Source of the DNA: Methylobacterium platani
GTDB taxonomy: Bacteria > Pseudomonadota > Alphaproteobacteria > Rhizobiales > Beijerinckiaceae
DNA: 59,475 bases
NCBI RefSeq assembly: GCF_001653715.1
Contig: NZ_LWHQ01000083.1
Location: forward strand, 1 to 59,475
Direction: 5' to 3'
A program made the position numbers and the translations under genes. Positions 16,521-26,066 of the stretch are shown piece after piece (within the stretch, counting starts at the first letter, position 1; each line of letters begins with the position of its first letter). The notes beneath the pieces were generated by a model, which worked only from the letters and a program-made list of their open reading frames with translations, made no database searches and was not told where the DNA came from.

Positions 16521-17792
16521 ATGACTGCCATTCCTGCGCTTGCCGACCTCCAGGCCCGTTACGCCGCCCTGCAGGGTCGCGGCCTCAAGCTCGACATGAC
16601 CCGGGGCAAGCCGGCGCCCGAGCAGCTCGACCTGTCCGAGGGCCTGTTCACCCTTCCGGGCAACCGCGACCACCGCACCGAGAGCGGCGAGGATGCCCGC
16701 AACTACGGCGGCATCCAGGGCCTGGCCGAGGTGCGGGCGCTGTTCGCCCCCGTGCTGGGGGCGTCGCCGGAACGGATCGCGATCGGCAACAATTCGAGCC
16801 TCGCGCTCATGCACGACTGCATCGCTTACGCGCTGCTGAAGGGCGTGCCCGGCGGTGCCCGGCCGTGGGCGAAGGAGGAGGAGATCCGCTTCCTCTGCCC
16901 GGTGCCGGGCTACGACCGTCACTTCGCCCTGTGCGAGACCTACGGCATCGGGATGATCCCGGTGCCGATGACCGTCGACGGCCCGGACATGGACGTGGTC
17001 GAGCGCGAGGTCCGCGATCCCCGGGTGAAGGGGATGTGGGCGGTGCCGCAATATTCCAACCCCGGCGGCGAGACCTATTCCGACGCCACCGTCGAGCGCT
17101 TGGCCCGGATGGAGACCGGGGCGCCGGACTTCCGGCTGTTCTGGGACAACGCCTACGCGCTGCACCACCTGACCGAGCGCCGGCCCACACTGCGCAACGT
17201 CCTGGAGGCCTACGCCGGGGCCGGTCACCCGGACCGGGCGATCGTCTTCGCCTCGACCTCGAAGGTGACGCTGGCCGGCGCCGGCCTGGCGATGCTGGCC
17301 TCGTCGGAGGCGAACATCCGCTGGTACCTCGCCCAGGCCGGCAAGCGCAGCATCGGGCCGGACAAGCTCAACCAGCTGCGCCACGTCCGCTTCCTGCGCG
17401 ACCGGGGCGGGCTCGACGCGCTGATGGACGGCCACCGCCGCCTCCTGGCGCCGAAGTTCCAGGCGGTGATCGACACGCTGTCCCGCCACCTCGGCGGCAC
17501 CGGGGTGGCGCGCTGGAGCGACCCGGAGGGCGGCTACTTCATCCTGCTCGAAGTGCCCGAGGGCTGCGCCACCCGCGTGGTCAAGCTCGCGGCGGCCTGC
17601 GGCCTCGCGCTGACGCCGGCCGGCGCGACCCACCCCTACGGCCGCGACCCGCAGGACCGCTTGCTGCGCCTCGCCCCGTCCTATCCGAGCGTCGCCGAGG
17701 TCGAGGCGGCGGCCGAGGTGGTGGCGACCTGCGTGCTGCTGGCGGCGGCGGAGAGCCGCGAGGCCGGCGGGAGCGGGCAGGTGGCCGCCTGA
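16521..17792 (+). CDS. aminotransferase class I/II, MocR-like / type Ic aspartate aminotransferase family
   Basis: 423 residues from the ATG at 16521; a GTG at 16488 would add eleven. It is a PLP enzyme of fold type I. The segments DMTRGKPAPEQLDLS, YGGIQGLAEVRALF, MWAVPQYSNPGGETYSD and FWDNAYALHHL match the Corynebacterium AspT-like family, and the PLP lysine is K248 in STSKVTLAGAGLA. C-terminal ATHPYGRDP and LRLAPSYPS bind the carboxylate. Aspartate-2-oxoglutarate transamination is the best guess; specificity cannot be read from the sequence. Apparently monocistronic. Confidence 0.85.
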   Translation: MTAIPALADLQARYAALQGRGLKLDMTRGKPAPEQLDLSEGLFTLPGNRDHRTESGEDARNYGGIQGLAEVRALFAPVLGASPERIAIGNNSSLALMHDCIAYALLKGVPGGARPWAKEEEIRFLCPVPGYDRHFALCETYGIGMIPVPMTVDGPDMDVVEREVRDPRVKGMWAVPQYSNPGGETYSDATVERLARMETGAPDFRLFWDNAYALHHLTERRPTLRNVLEAYAGAGHPDRAIVFASTSKVTLAGAGLAMLASSEANIRWYLAQAGKRSIGPDKLNQLRHVRFLRDRGGLDALMDGHRRLLAPKFQAVIDTLSRHLGGTGVARWSDPEGGYFILLEVPEGCATRVVKLAAACGLALTPAGATHPYGRDPQDRLLRLAPSYPSVAEVEAAAEVVATCVLLAAAESREAGGSGQVAA

Positions 17793-17954
17793 CGGCCCAG
17801 GGAGAGCCGGCTGCAGCCTTCGCCGGCTGGCACAGCGCCTTGTGCCGCCTTCGCGCTGACGGACGATCCCGGGGCCGCGCAGCGGCATCCGGGGTCCCGT
17901 TCGTCGCCGATGCGTCAGGAGAACGGGGCGGGCGCTTCGGCGGCGCCCGTCGCC

Positions 17955-18926
17955 TCATCGACGGTGGACGGTCGCCCGGTAGTCGCGCGGGCTCAGGCCA
18001 TAGGCCTGCCGGAACGCACGGCTGAGGAGCGGGCCGCTGCCGAAGCCGTAGGCCTCCGCGATCGCGCCGATGGACCGCCGCTCGAGCGGGTCGTCGAGCG
18101 TCGACCGGATCGCCGCGAGGCGCAGACGCATGTGTGCCCGCGCAACCCCGCCCTCCGGCTCGAACAGGCGATAGAGCTGCGTGCGCGACAGGCCGAGGGC
18201 CTTCGCCATCGCGTCGATCCGGAGCGGCGTGGAGAGGTGGCCGCGAAGGAACCGCTTCGCGGTCCTGAGGCGGGCGGCATCGAGCGGTCGGGTCGCGCAG
18301 GCCGCCGTCGCCAGGCTCGGACGCGCGCAGGCCGCGACCATGTGGAGCGTCGCCTGCGCGATATGGGCCGCGTCCACCGTCGCGATCGCGTGGCTGGTCG
18401 CGGCCAGGCTCCGGATATGGTCGGCCAGGAGGCGGCCGGCGCCGCCGTGCAGGATCAGCCCGTGGAGCGCCTCCTCGTCGGGCAGCACGGATGCGACCGA
18501 GGCACGCGGCAGCGCCAGGATCAGCGAGCCGGTCTCCGGGACCCGGCTGCGGCGATAGGGCTGCGACAGGTCGTTGAGGGTGACCGCGCCGGCCGGAACC
18601 TCCGCGACGCCGCGGTCGGTCTCGACGCTGTAGGCGTGCTGGCTCAGATGCAGGACGAAGCCGTCCTGGCCGTCGCGCCGGATCTGGGATCGGGACCGGG
18701 CGGGGCCCTGGGCGGCGGCGTTCATGACCCGCAGCGCCATCGCGCCGACCAGCGTGGTCTCGATGCTGCCCGAGAACCCGACCGGGTCGGCGTCGAGGGA
18801 ATGGGCGGAGAACAGGCTGCGCCAGGCCTCGAAACGGTCGCGCTCGGGCAGGCCATCCGTCGTGAAGAGGGAACGGGGGACGGCGCCCGCGGCAGAATCT
18901 GTCGGGAGCAAGTCTGGCACGGTCAA
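17955..18926 (-). CDS. AraC-family transcriptional regulator
   Basis: 323 residues. The N-domain (about 1-210) resembles the AraC_binding_2 sensor found in regulators with a FEAWRSLFS start. The C-terminal HTH (about 222-320) contains IDAMAKALGLSRTQLYRLF and the second helix-turn-helix IGAIAEAYGFGSGPLLSRAFRQAYGLSP. It lies 139 bp downstream of the RND pump on the same strand and could have its own promoter in that gap. A link to metal efflux is possible from position only; AraC sensors usually bind small organic ligands. Confidence 0.85.
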   Translation of the reverse strand: MTVPDLLPTDSAAGAVPRSLFTTDGLPERDRFEAWRSLFSAHSLDADPVGFSGSIETTLVGAMALRVMNAAAQGPARSRSQIRRDGQDGFVLHLSQHAYSVETDRGVAEVPAGAVTLNDLSQPYRRSRVPETGSLILALPRASVASVLPDEEALHGLILHGGAGRLLADHIRSLAATSHAIATVDAAHIAQATLHMVAACARPSLATAACATRPLDAARLRTAKRFLRGHLSTPLRIDAMAKALGLSRTQLYRLFEPEGGVARAHMRLRLAAIRSTLDDPLERRSIGAIAEAYGFGSGPLLSRAFRQAYGLSPRDYRATVHRR

Positions 18927-19065
18927 GTCCGCGGATTGCGATCCTGGGCTATGTTAGCGCCTGACGCGCCCCTGGCCAGCGCCATTCGCGACACGATCGT
19001 CGATCGCGCCTCGCCCGGGCGCGATCGCCTCGTCGGTCATCCGGCCGGGCCGCGCGCCCTCCCGC

Positions 19066-22000
19066 TCACGGCATCGCCGCCCCGGCCGGCGCCGGTGCCG
19101 CCGGCTCCGCCGGGACGTGCGACGCTGCCGGACGCCGCCGCGAGAACAGCAGGATCAGCACCGGCAGGATGATGAGGATCAGGACCGGCGCGAGGCTCAT
19201 GCCGCCGACCACCACCAGGGCGAGGGGCTTCTGCACCTGCGAGCCGACGCCCTGCGAGAAGGCGGCCGGGAGCAGGCCGACGCCGGCGACGACGCAGGTC
19301 ATCACCACCGGGCGCATCTGGGTATAGCAGGTCTTCAGCATCGCCTCGGCCCGCGCCTCGCCGCGGGCGATGAGCGCGTTGTAGTGGGTGAGCACGATGA
19401 TGCCGTCCATCACGGCGATGCCGAGAAGGGCGATGAAGCCGATCGCCGCCGAGACCGAGAACGGCGTCTCGGTGACGGCGAGGGCCACGATGCCGCCGGC
19501 CACCGCCATCGGGATCACGCTGAGCGCCAGCAGCGTGTCGACGAGCGAGCCGAAATTGACGAAGAGCAGCACCGCGATCAGCAGGATCGCCAGCGGCACG
19601 GTGACCGACAGGCGGGCGAGCGCGCCCTGCATGTTGTTGAACTCGCCGACGAGCTCGAGCCGGTAGTCCGGCGGCAGCTTGACCTCCTGGGCGACGCGCT
19701 CTCGGGCCTCGATGATGGTGCTGCCGAGGTCGCGGTCGCGCACGCTGAACTTCACCGGCAGGTAGCGCTCCTGGCCCTCGCGGTAGATGTAGGCCGGGCC
19801 CGACACCACCTCGACGTCGGCGACGGCGCTCAACGGGATCTGGACCATCGCGCCGTTCTGGGTCTGGCCGGCGATGCGCAGCTCGCGGATGGCCCGGACG
19901 CTCTGGCGGTACTGCGAGGCGAGGCGCACGATGATCGGGTAGTGGCGCTCGCTGCCGGTGTCGTAGAGCTCGCCCGCCGCGTCGCCGCCGATCGCGGTGC
20001 GCACGGTGGTGTTGATGTCGCCCGGCGTCAGGCCGTAGCGGGCGGCCCGCACCCGGTCGACGTTGATCTGCACCGTCGGCTGGCCGAGCGAGGTGAAGAC
20101 GCCGAGATCGGTGACGCCGGGCACGCGCTTCAGCACCGCCTCGACTTGGCGCGCCACGTCGGTGAGGGTCTGCAGGTCGGGCCCGAACACCTTGAACGAG
20201 TTCTCGCCCTTGATGCCGGAGACGGCCTCCGCGACGTTGTCCTGCAGGTACTGCGACAGGTTGAACTCGACGCCGGGGAACTCGGTGCGCAGCCGCTCCA
20301 GCAGCGCCCCGGTCATCGCGTCCTTCGTCATCCCCTCGCGCCACTGCTCGGCGGGCTTCAGGGGGGCGAAGAACTCGCCGTTGAAGAAGCCGGCGGCGTC
20401 GGTGCCGTCGTCGGGCCGTCCGTGCTGCGAGACCACCCGCTCGACCTCCGGCACCGCGGCGATCACCCGGCGGATGCGGTTGACGTAGGTGTTGCCTTCT
20501 TCCAGCGAGATCGTCGCCGGCATGGTGGCGCGGATCCAGAGGTTGCCCTCCTCGAGCTTGGGCAGGAACTCGAGGCCGAGGTTGCGCCCTTCCACCGCCA
20601 CGCCGAGAACGATCAGGCCGGCGAGACCGAGCGTCAGGGTGCGGTGGGCGAGCGCCGCCCGGATCACCGGCCGGTAGGCCCGGTCGAGGGCGCGGACGAG
20701 CAGCGTCTCGACCTCGTGGATGTGGTCGGGCAGCAGGTAGGCCGAGAGGACCGGCGTGACCGTGAAGGTGGCGATGAGGCCGCCTGCCAGCGCGTAGGCG
20801 TAGGTCTGGGCCATCGGCCCGAAGATGTTGCCCTCGACGCCCGACAGCGTGAACAGCGGCAGGAAGCCGGTGACGATGATGATGGCGGCAAAGACGATCG
20901 AGCGGCTGACGTCCGAGGAGGCCAGCGAGATCAGCCCGAGCTTCCTCGGCATCCCCCTGGCGCCGGCGAGCCCCTGCGGCAGCGCCGGGCCGTGGCCCGA
21001 GAGCCGGCGGAAGATCGCCTCGACCATGATGACGGTGCCGTCGACGATCAGGCCGAAATCGAGCGCGCCGACCGAGAGCAGGTTGGCGGATTCACCGCGC
21101 GCCACCAGGATGATGACGGCGAAGAACAACGCGAAGGGAATCGTCGCCACGACGATGATCGCGCTGCGCAGGTTGCCGAGAAACAGCCACTGCACCACCA
21201 GGATCAGCAGGATCCCGACCATCATGTTGTGCAGGACGGTGTGGGTGGTGACGGCGATGAGGTCGGCGCGGTCGTAGATGCGCTCGATCCTGACGCCCGG
21301 CGGCAGGATGCCGGAGGCCTCGATCCGGGCGACCTCGGCCTTCACCGCCTCGATCGACGGGGTCGAGCGCTCGCCCCGGCGCATCAGCACGATGCCCTGG
21401 ACGATGTCGTCGTCCTCGTTCATCCCGGCGATGCCGAGGCGCGGCTGGTGGCCGATGGTGATGGTGGCGACGTCCTTCACCAGGACCGGGGCGCCGCCCG
21501 ACTGCGACAGGACCGTCTCGCCGATGTCGTCGACCGAGCGGATCAGGCCGACGCCGCGCACCACCGCCGACTGGCTGCCCAGGGTGATCCGGTTGCCGCC
21601 GACGTTGAGGTTGCTGTCGTTGAGGGTCTTGACCACGCCCGACAGGGTCAGGCCGTGGGCCATCAGCCGGTCGAGGTCGACGCCGATCTCGAAGGTCTTG
21701 GTCTTGCCGCCCCAGCCGATCACGTCGATGACGCCCGGCACCGCCCGGAAGCGCTTGCGCAGCACCCAGTCCTGCAGGGTCTTGAGGTCGAGGACGCTGT
21801 AGCCGTCCGGCGCGACGAGCTTGTAGCGGAAGATCTCGCCGATCGGGCTCACCGGCGAGATGGTGGGCTTGGCGCCGTTCGGCAGCGCATCGAGCTGGCC
21901 GAGGCGGTTGAGCACCTGCTGCTCGGCCTCGCGGTAGCTGTTGGCGAAGCCGAATTGCAGCTTCACGTCGGACAGGCCGTAGAGCGAGACGGTGCGGACC

Positions 22001-22239
22001 TGCTTGAGGTCGGGCAGCCCCGAGGTGATCACCTCGATCGGCACGCTGATGTAGCGCTCGATCTCCTCGCCCGAGAGGCCCGGCGCCTGGGTGATGACGT
22101 TCACCATCGGCGGCGTCGGATCGGGATAGGCCTCGATGTTGAGGCTCTGGAACGCCGCGAGGCCGCCGACGATCAGGGCCACGAAGGCCAGGACGACGAG
22201 GGCGCGCTGGCGCAGCGCGAGGCCGACGAGGCCGGTCAT
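19066..22239 (-). CDS. heavy-metal RND efflux pump, CzcA/CusA family
   Basis: 1057 residues from the ATG at 22239. It is an inner-membrane proton-driven pump of the HME-RND type: first transmembrane segment at residues 10-30, two large periplasmic loops, and twelve predicted membrane spans. The segment GALDFGLIVDGTVIMVEAIFRR in span 4 holds the proton-relay aspartates (DFG...D) typical of divalent-metal pumps rather than the Cu/Ag type; the usual final Asn (VEN) is Ala. TGFLPLFTLSGVEGNIFGPMA and GLLPAAFSQGVGSQVQKPLA are family motifs. The frame stays open upstream into the fusion-protein gene, but the two are separate proteins. Confidence 0.93.
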   Translation of the reverse strand: MTGLVGLALRQRALVVLAFVALIVGGLAAFQSLNIEAYPDPTPPMVNVITQAPGLSGEEIERYISVPIEVITSGLPDLKQVRTVSLYGLSDVKLQFGFANSYREAEQQVLNRLGQLDALPNGAKPTISPVSPIGEIFRYKLVAPDGYSVLDLKTLQDWVLRKRFRAVPGVIDVIGWGGKTKTFEIGVDLDRLMAHGLTLSGVVKTLNDSNLNVGGNRITLGSQSAVVRGVGLIRSVDDIGETVLSQSGGAPVLVKDVATITIGHQPRLGIAGMNEDDDIVQGIVLMRRGERSTPSIEAVKAEVARIEASGILPPGVRIERIYDRADLIAVTTHTVLHNMMVGILLILVVQWLFLGNLRSAIIVVATIPFALFFAVIILVARGESANLLSVGALDFGLIVDGTVIMVEAIFRRLSGHGPALPQGLAGARGMPRKLGLISLASSDVSRSIVFAAIIIVTGFLPLFTLSGVEGNIFGPMAQTYAYALAGGLIATFTVTPVLSAYLLPDHIHEVETLLVRALDRAYRPVIRAALAHRTLTLGLAGLIVLGVAVEGRNLGLEFLPKLEEGNLWIRATMPATISLEEGNTYVNRIRRVIAAVPEVERVVSQHGRPDDGTDAAGFFNGEFFAPLKPAEQWREGMTKDAMTGALLERLRTEFPGVEFNLSQYLQDNVAEAVSGIKGENSFKVFGPDLQTLTDVARQVEAVLKRVPGVTDLGVFTSLGQPTVQINVDRVRAARYGLTPGDINTTVRTAIGGDAAGELYDTGSERHYPIIVRLASQYRQSVRAIRELRIAGQTQNGAMVQIPLSAVADVEVVSGPAYIYREGQERYLPVKFSVRDRDLGSTIIEARERVAQEVKLPPDYRLELVGEFNNMQGALARLSVTVPLAILLIAVLLFVNFGSLVDTLLALSVIPMAVAGGIVALAVTETPFSVSAAIGFIALLGIAVMDGIIVLTHYNALIARGEARAEAMLKTCYTQMRPVVMTCVVAGVGLLPAAFSQGVGSQVQKPLALVVVGGMSLAPVLILIILPVLILLFSRRRPAASHVPAEPAAPAPAGAAMP

Positions 22240-22283
22240 GGCGATTGTCCGAAGAGAGCGGGATCGAAGGGGAGGGGGCGTCG

Positions 22284-23504
22284 TCAGCTCTGGGTCGACA
22301 TGCGGTCGATGAAGAGCGAGCCGCGGGAGATCACCCGCTCGCCCTCCCTCACACCGTCTAGGATCTCGACGGTGGCGCCGTCGACGATCCCGGGCTTCAC
22401 CGGCCGGCTCTCGACCGTGTTGTCGGCTTTCAGCACCCAGACGCTGGCCTTGTTGCCCTCCAGGATCACCGCGGCGCGGGGCACCGCGCGGGACAGGCTC
22501 TCGCGCTCGTTGATGATGCGGACGCTGGCATACATCTCGGGCTTGAGCAGGCCCTGGCGGTTGTCGATCTCGGCCCGCACCGTGATGCGCCGGGTCGTCG
22601 GGTCGACCGAGGTGCCGATGAAGTTGATCCGCCCCTGGAAGTCGCGCTCGGGATGGGCCGGCACCCGGAAGGCGATCTTCTCGTCCATCTCGACCTTGGC
22701 GGCGTCGGTCTCGCGCAGCTGCGCCACGAGCCAGACCTTCGACAGGTCGCCGATGATGTAGGACGGCTCGCCCCCCGAGCCGACATACTGGCCCGGGCCG
22801 ATCTTGCGCTGGATGATGGTGCCGCTGAGCGGCGCGTTGATCGGGGTGTCGGGGTTGATCGCCGAGCCCTTCTGCAACGCCGCCATGTCCTCGTCGCGAA
22901 GCCCGAGGATGCGCAGGCGGTTGCGCGACGCCTCGAGCCCGACCTCGGCGGTGCGGTTGTCGTTGGTCGCCGTCGAGAGGTCGTTCTGCGCGCTCTGGAG
23001 CTCGCGCAGGGTGGTGGTGCGGGTCTCGAACAGGTCGCGCTGCCGCTTCTCGGCGGCCTGGGCGAAGGTGAGCTGCGAGCGGCTCTTGTTCAGCACGTTG
23101 AGGGCGGCGAGGTAGTCGTTCTGGGCCTGCACCATCTCGTTGGCCTGGACCGAGAACAGCGGCTGGCCGCGCTTCACCTGCTCGCCGGTGCGGGCGAAGA
23201 TCGCGATCACCCGGCCCGGATAGGGCGAGAAGACCGGCGTCGCCTGGTACTCGTCGACCCCGATCTTGCCCTCGGTGGCGATCTCCTCGACGAACCGGCG
23301 CTCGACCACCGGTTCGCTCGTCACCGTGGCGAGCTGGGACGGGGTGAGCGTGAACGACCGCGCCCCGCCCCGCGGCGTGTCCGCGAAGGCGACGATCGGC
23401 TCCGGCCGATGGCCCGGGCGCAGGGTGGAATAGGCCAGGACCGCGCCCGCGGCCACGACGGCCAGGACGACGATCTGGCGGCTCGGTCTCAGCGTCCGGG
23501 GCAT
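22284..23504 (-). CDS. RND efflux membrane fusion protein, CzcB/CusB family
   Basis: 406 residues. An N-terminal membrane anchor (residues 10-26) is followed by a barrel-sandwich/lipoyl segment (PVFSPYPGRVIAIFARTGEQVKRGQPLF), an alpha hairpin rich in Gln/Asn/Leu (about 110-195) and beta-barrel domains (KVWLVAQLRETDAAKVEMDEKI). It couples the pump to an outer-membrane channel. No metal-binding N-terminal Met or His cluster is visible. It is transcribed before the pump, 44 bp apart. No TolC-type gene is adjacent. Confidence 0.92.
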   Translation of the reverse strand: MPRTLRPSRQIVVLAVVAAGAVLAYSTLRPGHRPEPIVAFADTPRGGARSFTLTPSQLATVTSEPVVERRFVEEIATEGKIGVDEYQATPVFSPYPGRVIAIFARTGEQVKRGQPLFSVQANEMVQAQNDYLAALNVLNKSRSQLTFAQAAEKRQRDLFETRTTTLRELQSAQNDLSTATNDNRTAEVGLEASRNRLRILGLRDEDMAALQKGSAINPDTPINAPLSGTIIQRKIGPGQYVGSGGEPSYIIGDLSKVWLVAQLRETDAAKVEMDEKIAFRVPAHPERDFQGRINFIGTSVDPTTRRITVRAEIDNRQGLLKPEMYASVRIINERESLSRAVPRAAVILEGNKASVWVLKADNTVESRPVKPGIVDGATVEILDGVREGERVISRGSLFIDRMSTQS

Positions 23505-23588
23505 GTCGTGTCACACTTCTTCGGCAGGCGCGCCGCTGCCATACGACCGGGACGACCGTTCGGCAATCGAGAGGCAACATTGGGCAAA

Positions 23589-23614
23589 ACTTGTTGACGC
23601 AAGCGTGAACAAGT
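23589..23614. promoter_or_regulatory. inverted repeat upstream of the efflux operon, candidate operator
   Basis: ACTTGTT and AACAAGT are perfect inverted arms around a 12-bp spacer, 85-110 bp upstream of the fusion-protein start. The size and placement suit a dimeric regulator. The rest of the 295-bp gap between this operon and the next gene shows no coding potential. Confidence 0.4.
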
Positions 23615-23799
23615 CCCCGGGGCCGGACGATTTTTGCGCCGTCCGTGCCGTCGGCGGGACACGGGGCGGGGTCTGGCGATCTCCACGTGGTCGCGCCGCG
23701 CCATCGCGGTGTCGATGGCGCGGCGCTCGGCGCGGACTCGTTCGGGCTTGGCCGGTATCGCCGGACGATTCCCGCCCGGACCGTCCGGCGGACGGTGTG

Positions 23800-25629
23800 T
23801 TAGCGCATCGCGTTGCTCAGCATGGCCGGCGGCATCGCGAACGCATCGACCGGATCCGGCTTCAGGACGTTCTGGCCGATGCTGAAGCTGAAGTCGCGGC
23901 CGGTCCCGGCCGAGTAGGCGTGGCAGCCCGCGCAGCCTCCCATCCGTATCGGTTGCCGCAAGAATCCCAGCCCGTTCGACTGGAACGGCATCAGCAGCGT
24001 ATTGTAGTACTCGGCCGTCTTGGGGTCGGCCGTCTTGGCGTCGGCCGTCGCACCCGCCTTCGCCGATGCGGCCTTCGTCGCAGCGCCGGTGGACGTCTGA
24101 ACCACGTTGCTCGGAACGCCCTTCACCAGATCGCCGGTGAAGTTGCCGAGGGAGTAGTCGGTTTCGATCACCGAGTTCGACAGATAATACGAGGCGGGCG
24201 TGCTGACGGCGCTCGGACCGATGCCCGTGATGTCGATCGGTGTCGGCTGCACGTTGATGAGCTTGTAATATTGCCAGACCGAAGACGGATTGGCGTTGGT
24301 GATCGCCGCATGGGCGGTTTTGTTCGCAGCGACCATATTGTCCGGCAGGGCATGCCAGCGGCTATCGAGGCAGATGTTGCCGCCGGAGGGCAAGCCGGGA
24401 AAGTTCGGGTTCTCGCGGAAGAAGAGGCGTGAGCCCGGCGACGTGCAATACGGGCCCTGCGCCGTGACGACGGGTGCGAGCTGGGTCGGGTCGGAGGTGA
24501 GCGCCGGCGTCGTGGCCGCCGTCGGTGCCGGAACCAGGGGGGTGCCGTTCGTGTCCTCCGTCGGCTTGCCGTCGCTCGTCAGGATGTTGTCGGCCTGCTC
24601 GAACGTCGACCAGATCACCCACGGCACACCCCTCGTGTAGGTGATGACGTGCATGCCGACCAGGCCCCACACGTCCTCCCGGTAGCAGGGCTGCTTGGTA
24701 CCGGCGGTCTGCTCGTAGTAGCGAACCGTCGTCGTGCGGAACCGGCCCGACGTCATCTCCGTCGCGGAGAGCGGCCGCCAGGCGGACTTCGTGAGAACGG
24801 CCGTGTCGTCGTTCTGCGGGGCGAGATTGACGAAGGGCGTCGCGGGATTGCTCGGCAGCTGCCCTGCCTGGCGCGCGGCCTGCACGGCGGCCGTCCCGTT
24901 CGCCACCGCGATGTCGATCGGCGCCGTCCCCGTGCCGATATCGCGCGTCATGTCCCGGTACCAGAACCGGTTCGCGACGATGTTCTGGTAGGCGGTCTTG
25001 TTCATCTTGACGGCGTAGCGGATCAGCTGGGGCTGCGAGTTGAAGCCCTTCGGATCCGTCGCGGGCGCGGCGCCGGCGAAGGTCTGGTTGTTGCCGATCT
25101 GCGTCGTCTCGTCGAGCGGCAGCCAGGCCGGGCCGCTCACGCTGGCCTGGTTGGGGCAGGCCGGGATCAGCCCGTCCTTGGTCTGGGTCGCGGCCGGCTG
25201 GTAGACGTAGAGCGGCGCGTCGTCGAAGCCGAAATCGGGCCCGTTCGTCGGATTGTTCTTCGCATCGAGCGTCACGCCGTGCGGCGCTTGGCCGGCGGCG
25301 CCGTTGCCCGGATAGGTCTCCACCTTCGCGCGCAGGGTCTCCCAGACCAGTGGGCGGTCGACCTCGCCGAAGGATGCGTTGGCGTCCGGGGTCCCGCGGC
25401 CCGTGCCGCTCGCCGGCCAGTTCAGGGCGATGAACGTCTGCCAGGCATAGGCGGCGGTCGGCGCCAGATCGAGCCCGCCGGTCGCTCCGTCGATGCACGG
25501 CATCGGCGGGGACGACGAGACGATAACGTTCGTCGGACAGCCTTTTCCTTCCTGCGCCGCCGAGCTCGCCGCGAACGCGGATGCCAGGCATGCCGGGATG
25601 ATCGTATATTTAATAATATTCATTGGCAT
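23800..25629 (-). CDS. exported mono-heme c-type cytochrome-like protein of unknown function
   Basis: 609 residues from the ATG at 25629 (a second ATG at 25623 is equally possible). A signal peptide ends near SAAQEGKGC. The mature body starts with a Trp/Phe-rich AYAWQTFIALNWPA motif, contains WRPLSATEMTSGRFRTTTVRYYE and YREDVWGLVGMHVITYTRGVPWVIWSTFEQ, and ends with one heme motif CAGCH at residues 566-570 followed by SFSIG. A low-complexity Ala/Lys/Thr-Ala-Asp stretch lies just before it. Related heme proteins of this shape occur in soil proteobacteria without known role. The AT content is higher than in neighbouring genes. Confidence 0.75.
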   Translation of the reverse strand: MPMNIIKYTIIPACLASAFAASSAAQEGKGCPTNVIVSSSPPMPCIDGATGGLDLAPTAAYAWQTFIALNWPASGTGRGTPDANASFGEVDRPLVWETLRAKVETYPGNGAAGQAPHGVTLDAKNNPTNGPDFGFDDAPLYVYQPAATQTKDGLIPACPNQASVSGPAWLPLDETTQIGNNQTFAGAAPATDPKGFNSQPQLIRYAVKMNKTAYQNIVANRFWYRDMTRDIGTGTAPIDIAVANGTAAVQAARQAGQLPSNPATPFVNLAPQNDDTAVLTKSAWRPLSATEMTSGRFRTTTVRYYEQTAGTKQPCYREDVWGLVGMHVITYTRGVPWVIWSTFEQADNILTSDGKPTEDTNGTPLVPAPTAATTPALTSDPTQLAPVVTAQGPYCTSPGSRLFFRENPNFPGLPSGGNICLDSRWHALPDNMVAANKTAHAAITNANPSSVWQYYKLINVQPTPIDITGIGPSAVSTPASYYLSNSVIETDYSLGNFTGDLVKGVPSNVVQTSTGAATKAASAKAGATADAKTADPKTAEYYNTLLMPFQSNGLGFLRQPIRMGGCAGCHAYSAGTGRDFSFSIGQNVLKPDPVDAFAMPPAMLSNAMR

Positions 25630-26066
25630 GATTCGGGCTTTCGAAGGGCCTATATCGGGGTTGTTCGTGGCATTCGTCGTTGCGGTCGACTGGCGCAAAG
25701 CGCGTCGAAAAACAGATTTTTCTGTCTGAGGAACGCTGTATTGCGCAGATGGAAGATCACGTCTGCGTCGTGACCTCATCGATATCGATCGTAAATGGTT
25801 AATATCTTGTTAAAATCAAGCTATAACGCCAACGCCCCACAATTGTCAGATCATCGCAGGGGTTTAAATAATCGGTCGCAGGATCGATGTAATCCACGTG
25901 ACGGTCTCATGACTGCCGTCGTGGTCGAAAATGGGCGCGACACTGTATTGGCACGATGTCTTGAACTGTACGCTGTCCATCGCGCGCACGGGGCGCCCGT
26001 CGCTCGGCCGGCCCGGCCCCACGACGTCCGGCAGAGGGCCCGGGGGATCCGGCGCCCCCCGTTCCC
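25630..26066. other. AT-rich intergenic region upstream of the heme protein
   Basis: 437 bp without a convincing gene. Positions 25600-25870 are strikingly AT-rich for this genome and contain a 12-bp palindrome ATCGATATCGAT (25778-25789). It should hold the promoter of the heme protein gene on the minus strand. No clear terminator for the chemosensory operon was identified in 25900-26066. Confidence 0.5.

Noticed and set aside
19117..22761. 1214-residue plus-strand frame opposite the RND operon
   Set aside because: Low-complexity Asp/His/Arg/Gln composition and full overlap with conserved pump motifs on the other strand mark it as a shadow.
19066..23580. Single 1504-residue frame that looks like a fusion of fusion protein and RND pump
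   Set aside because: The membrane fusion protein is encoded in a different frame at 22284-23504 with a proper N-terminus, and the pump has its own ATG at 22239. The upstream part of the long frame is Arg/Pro-rich shadow sequence.
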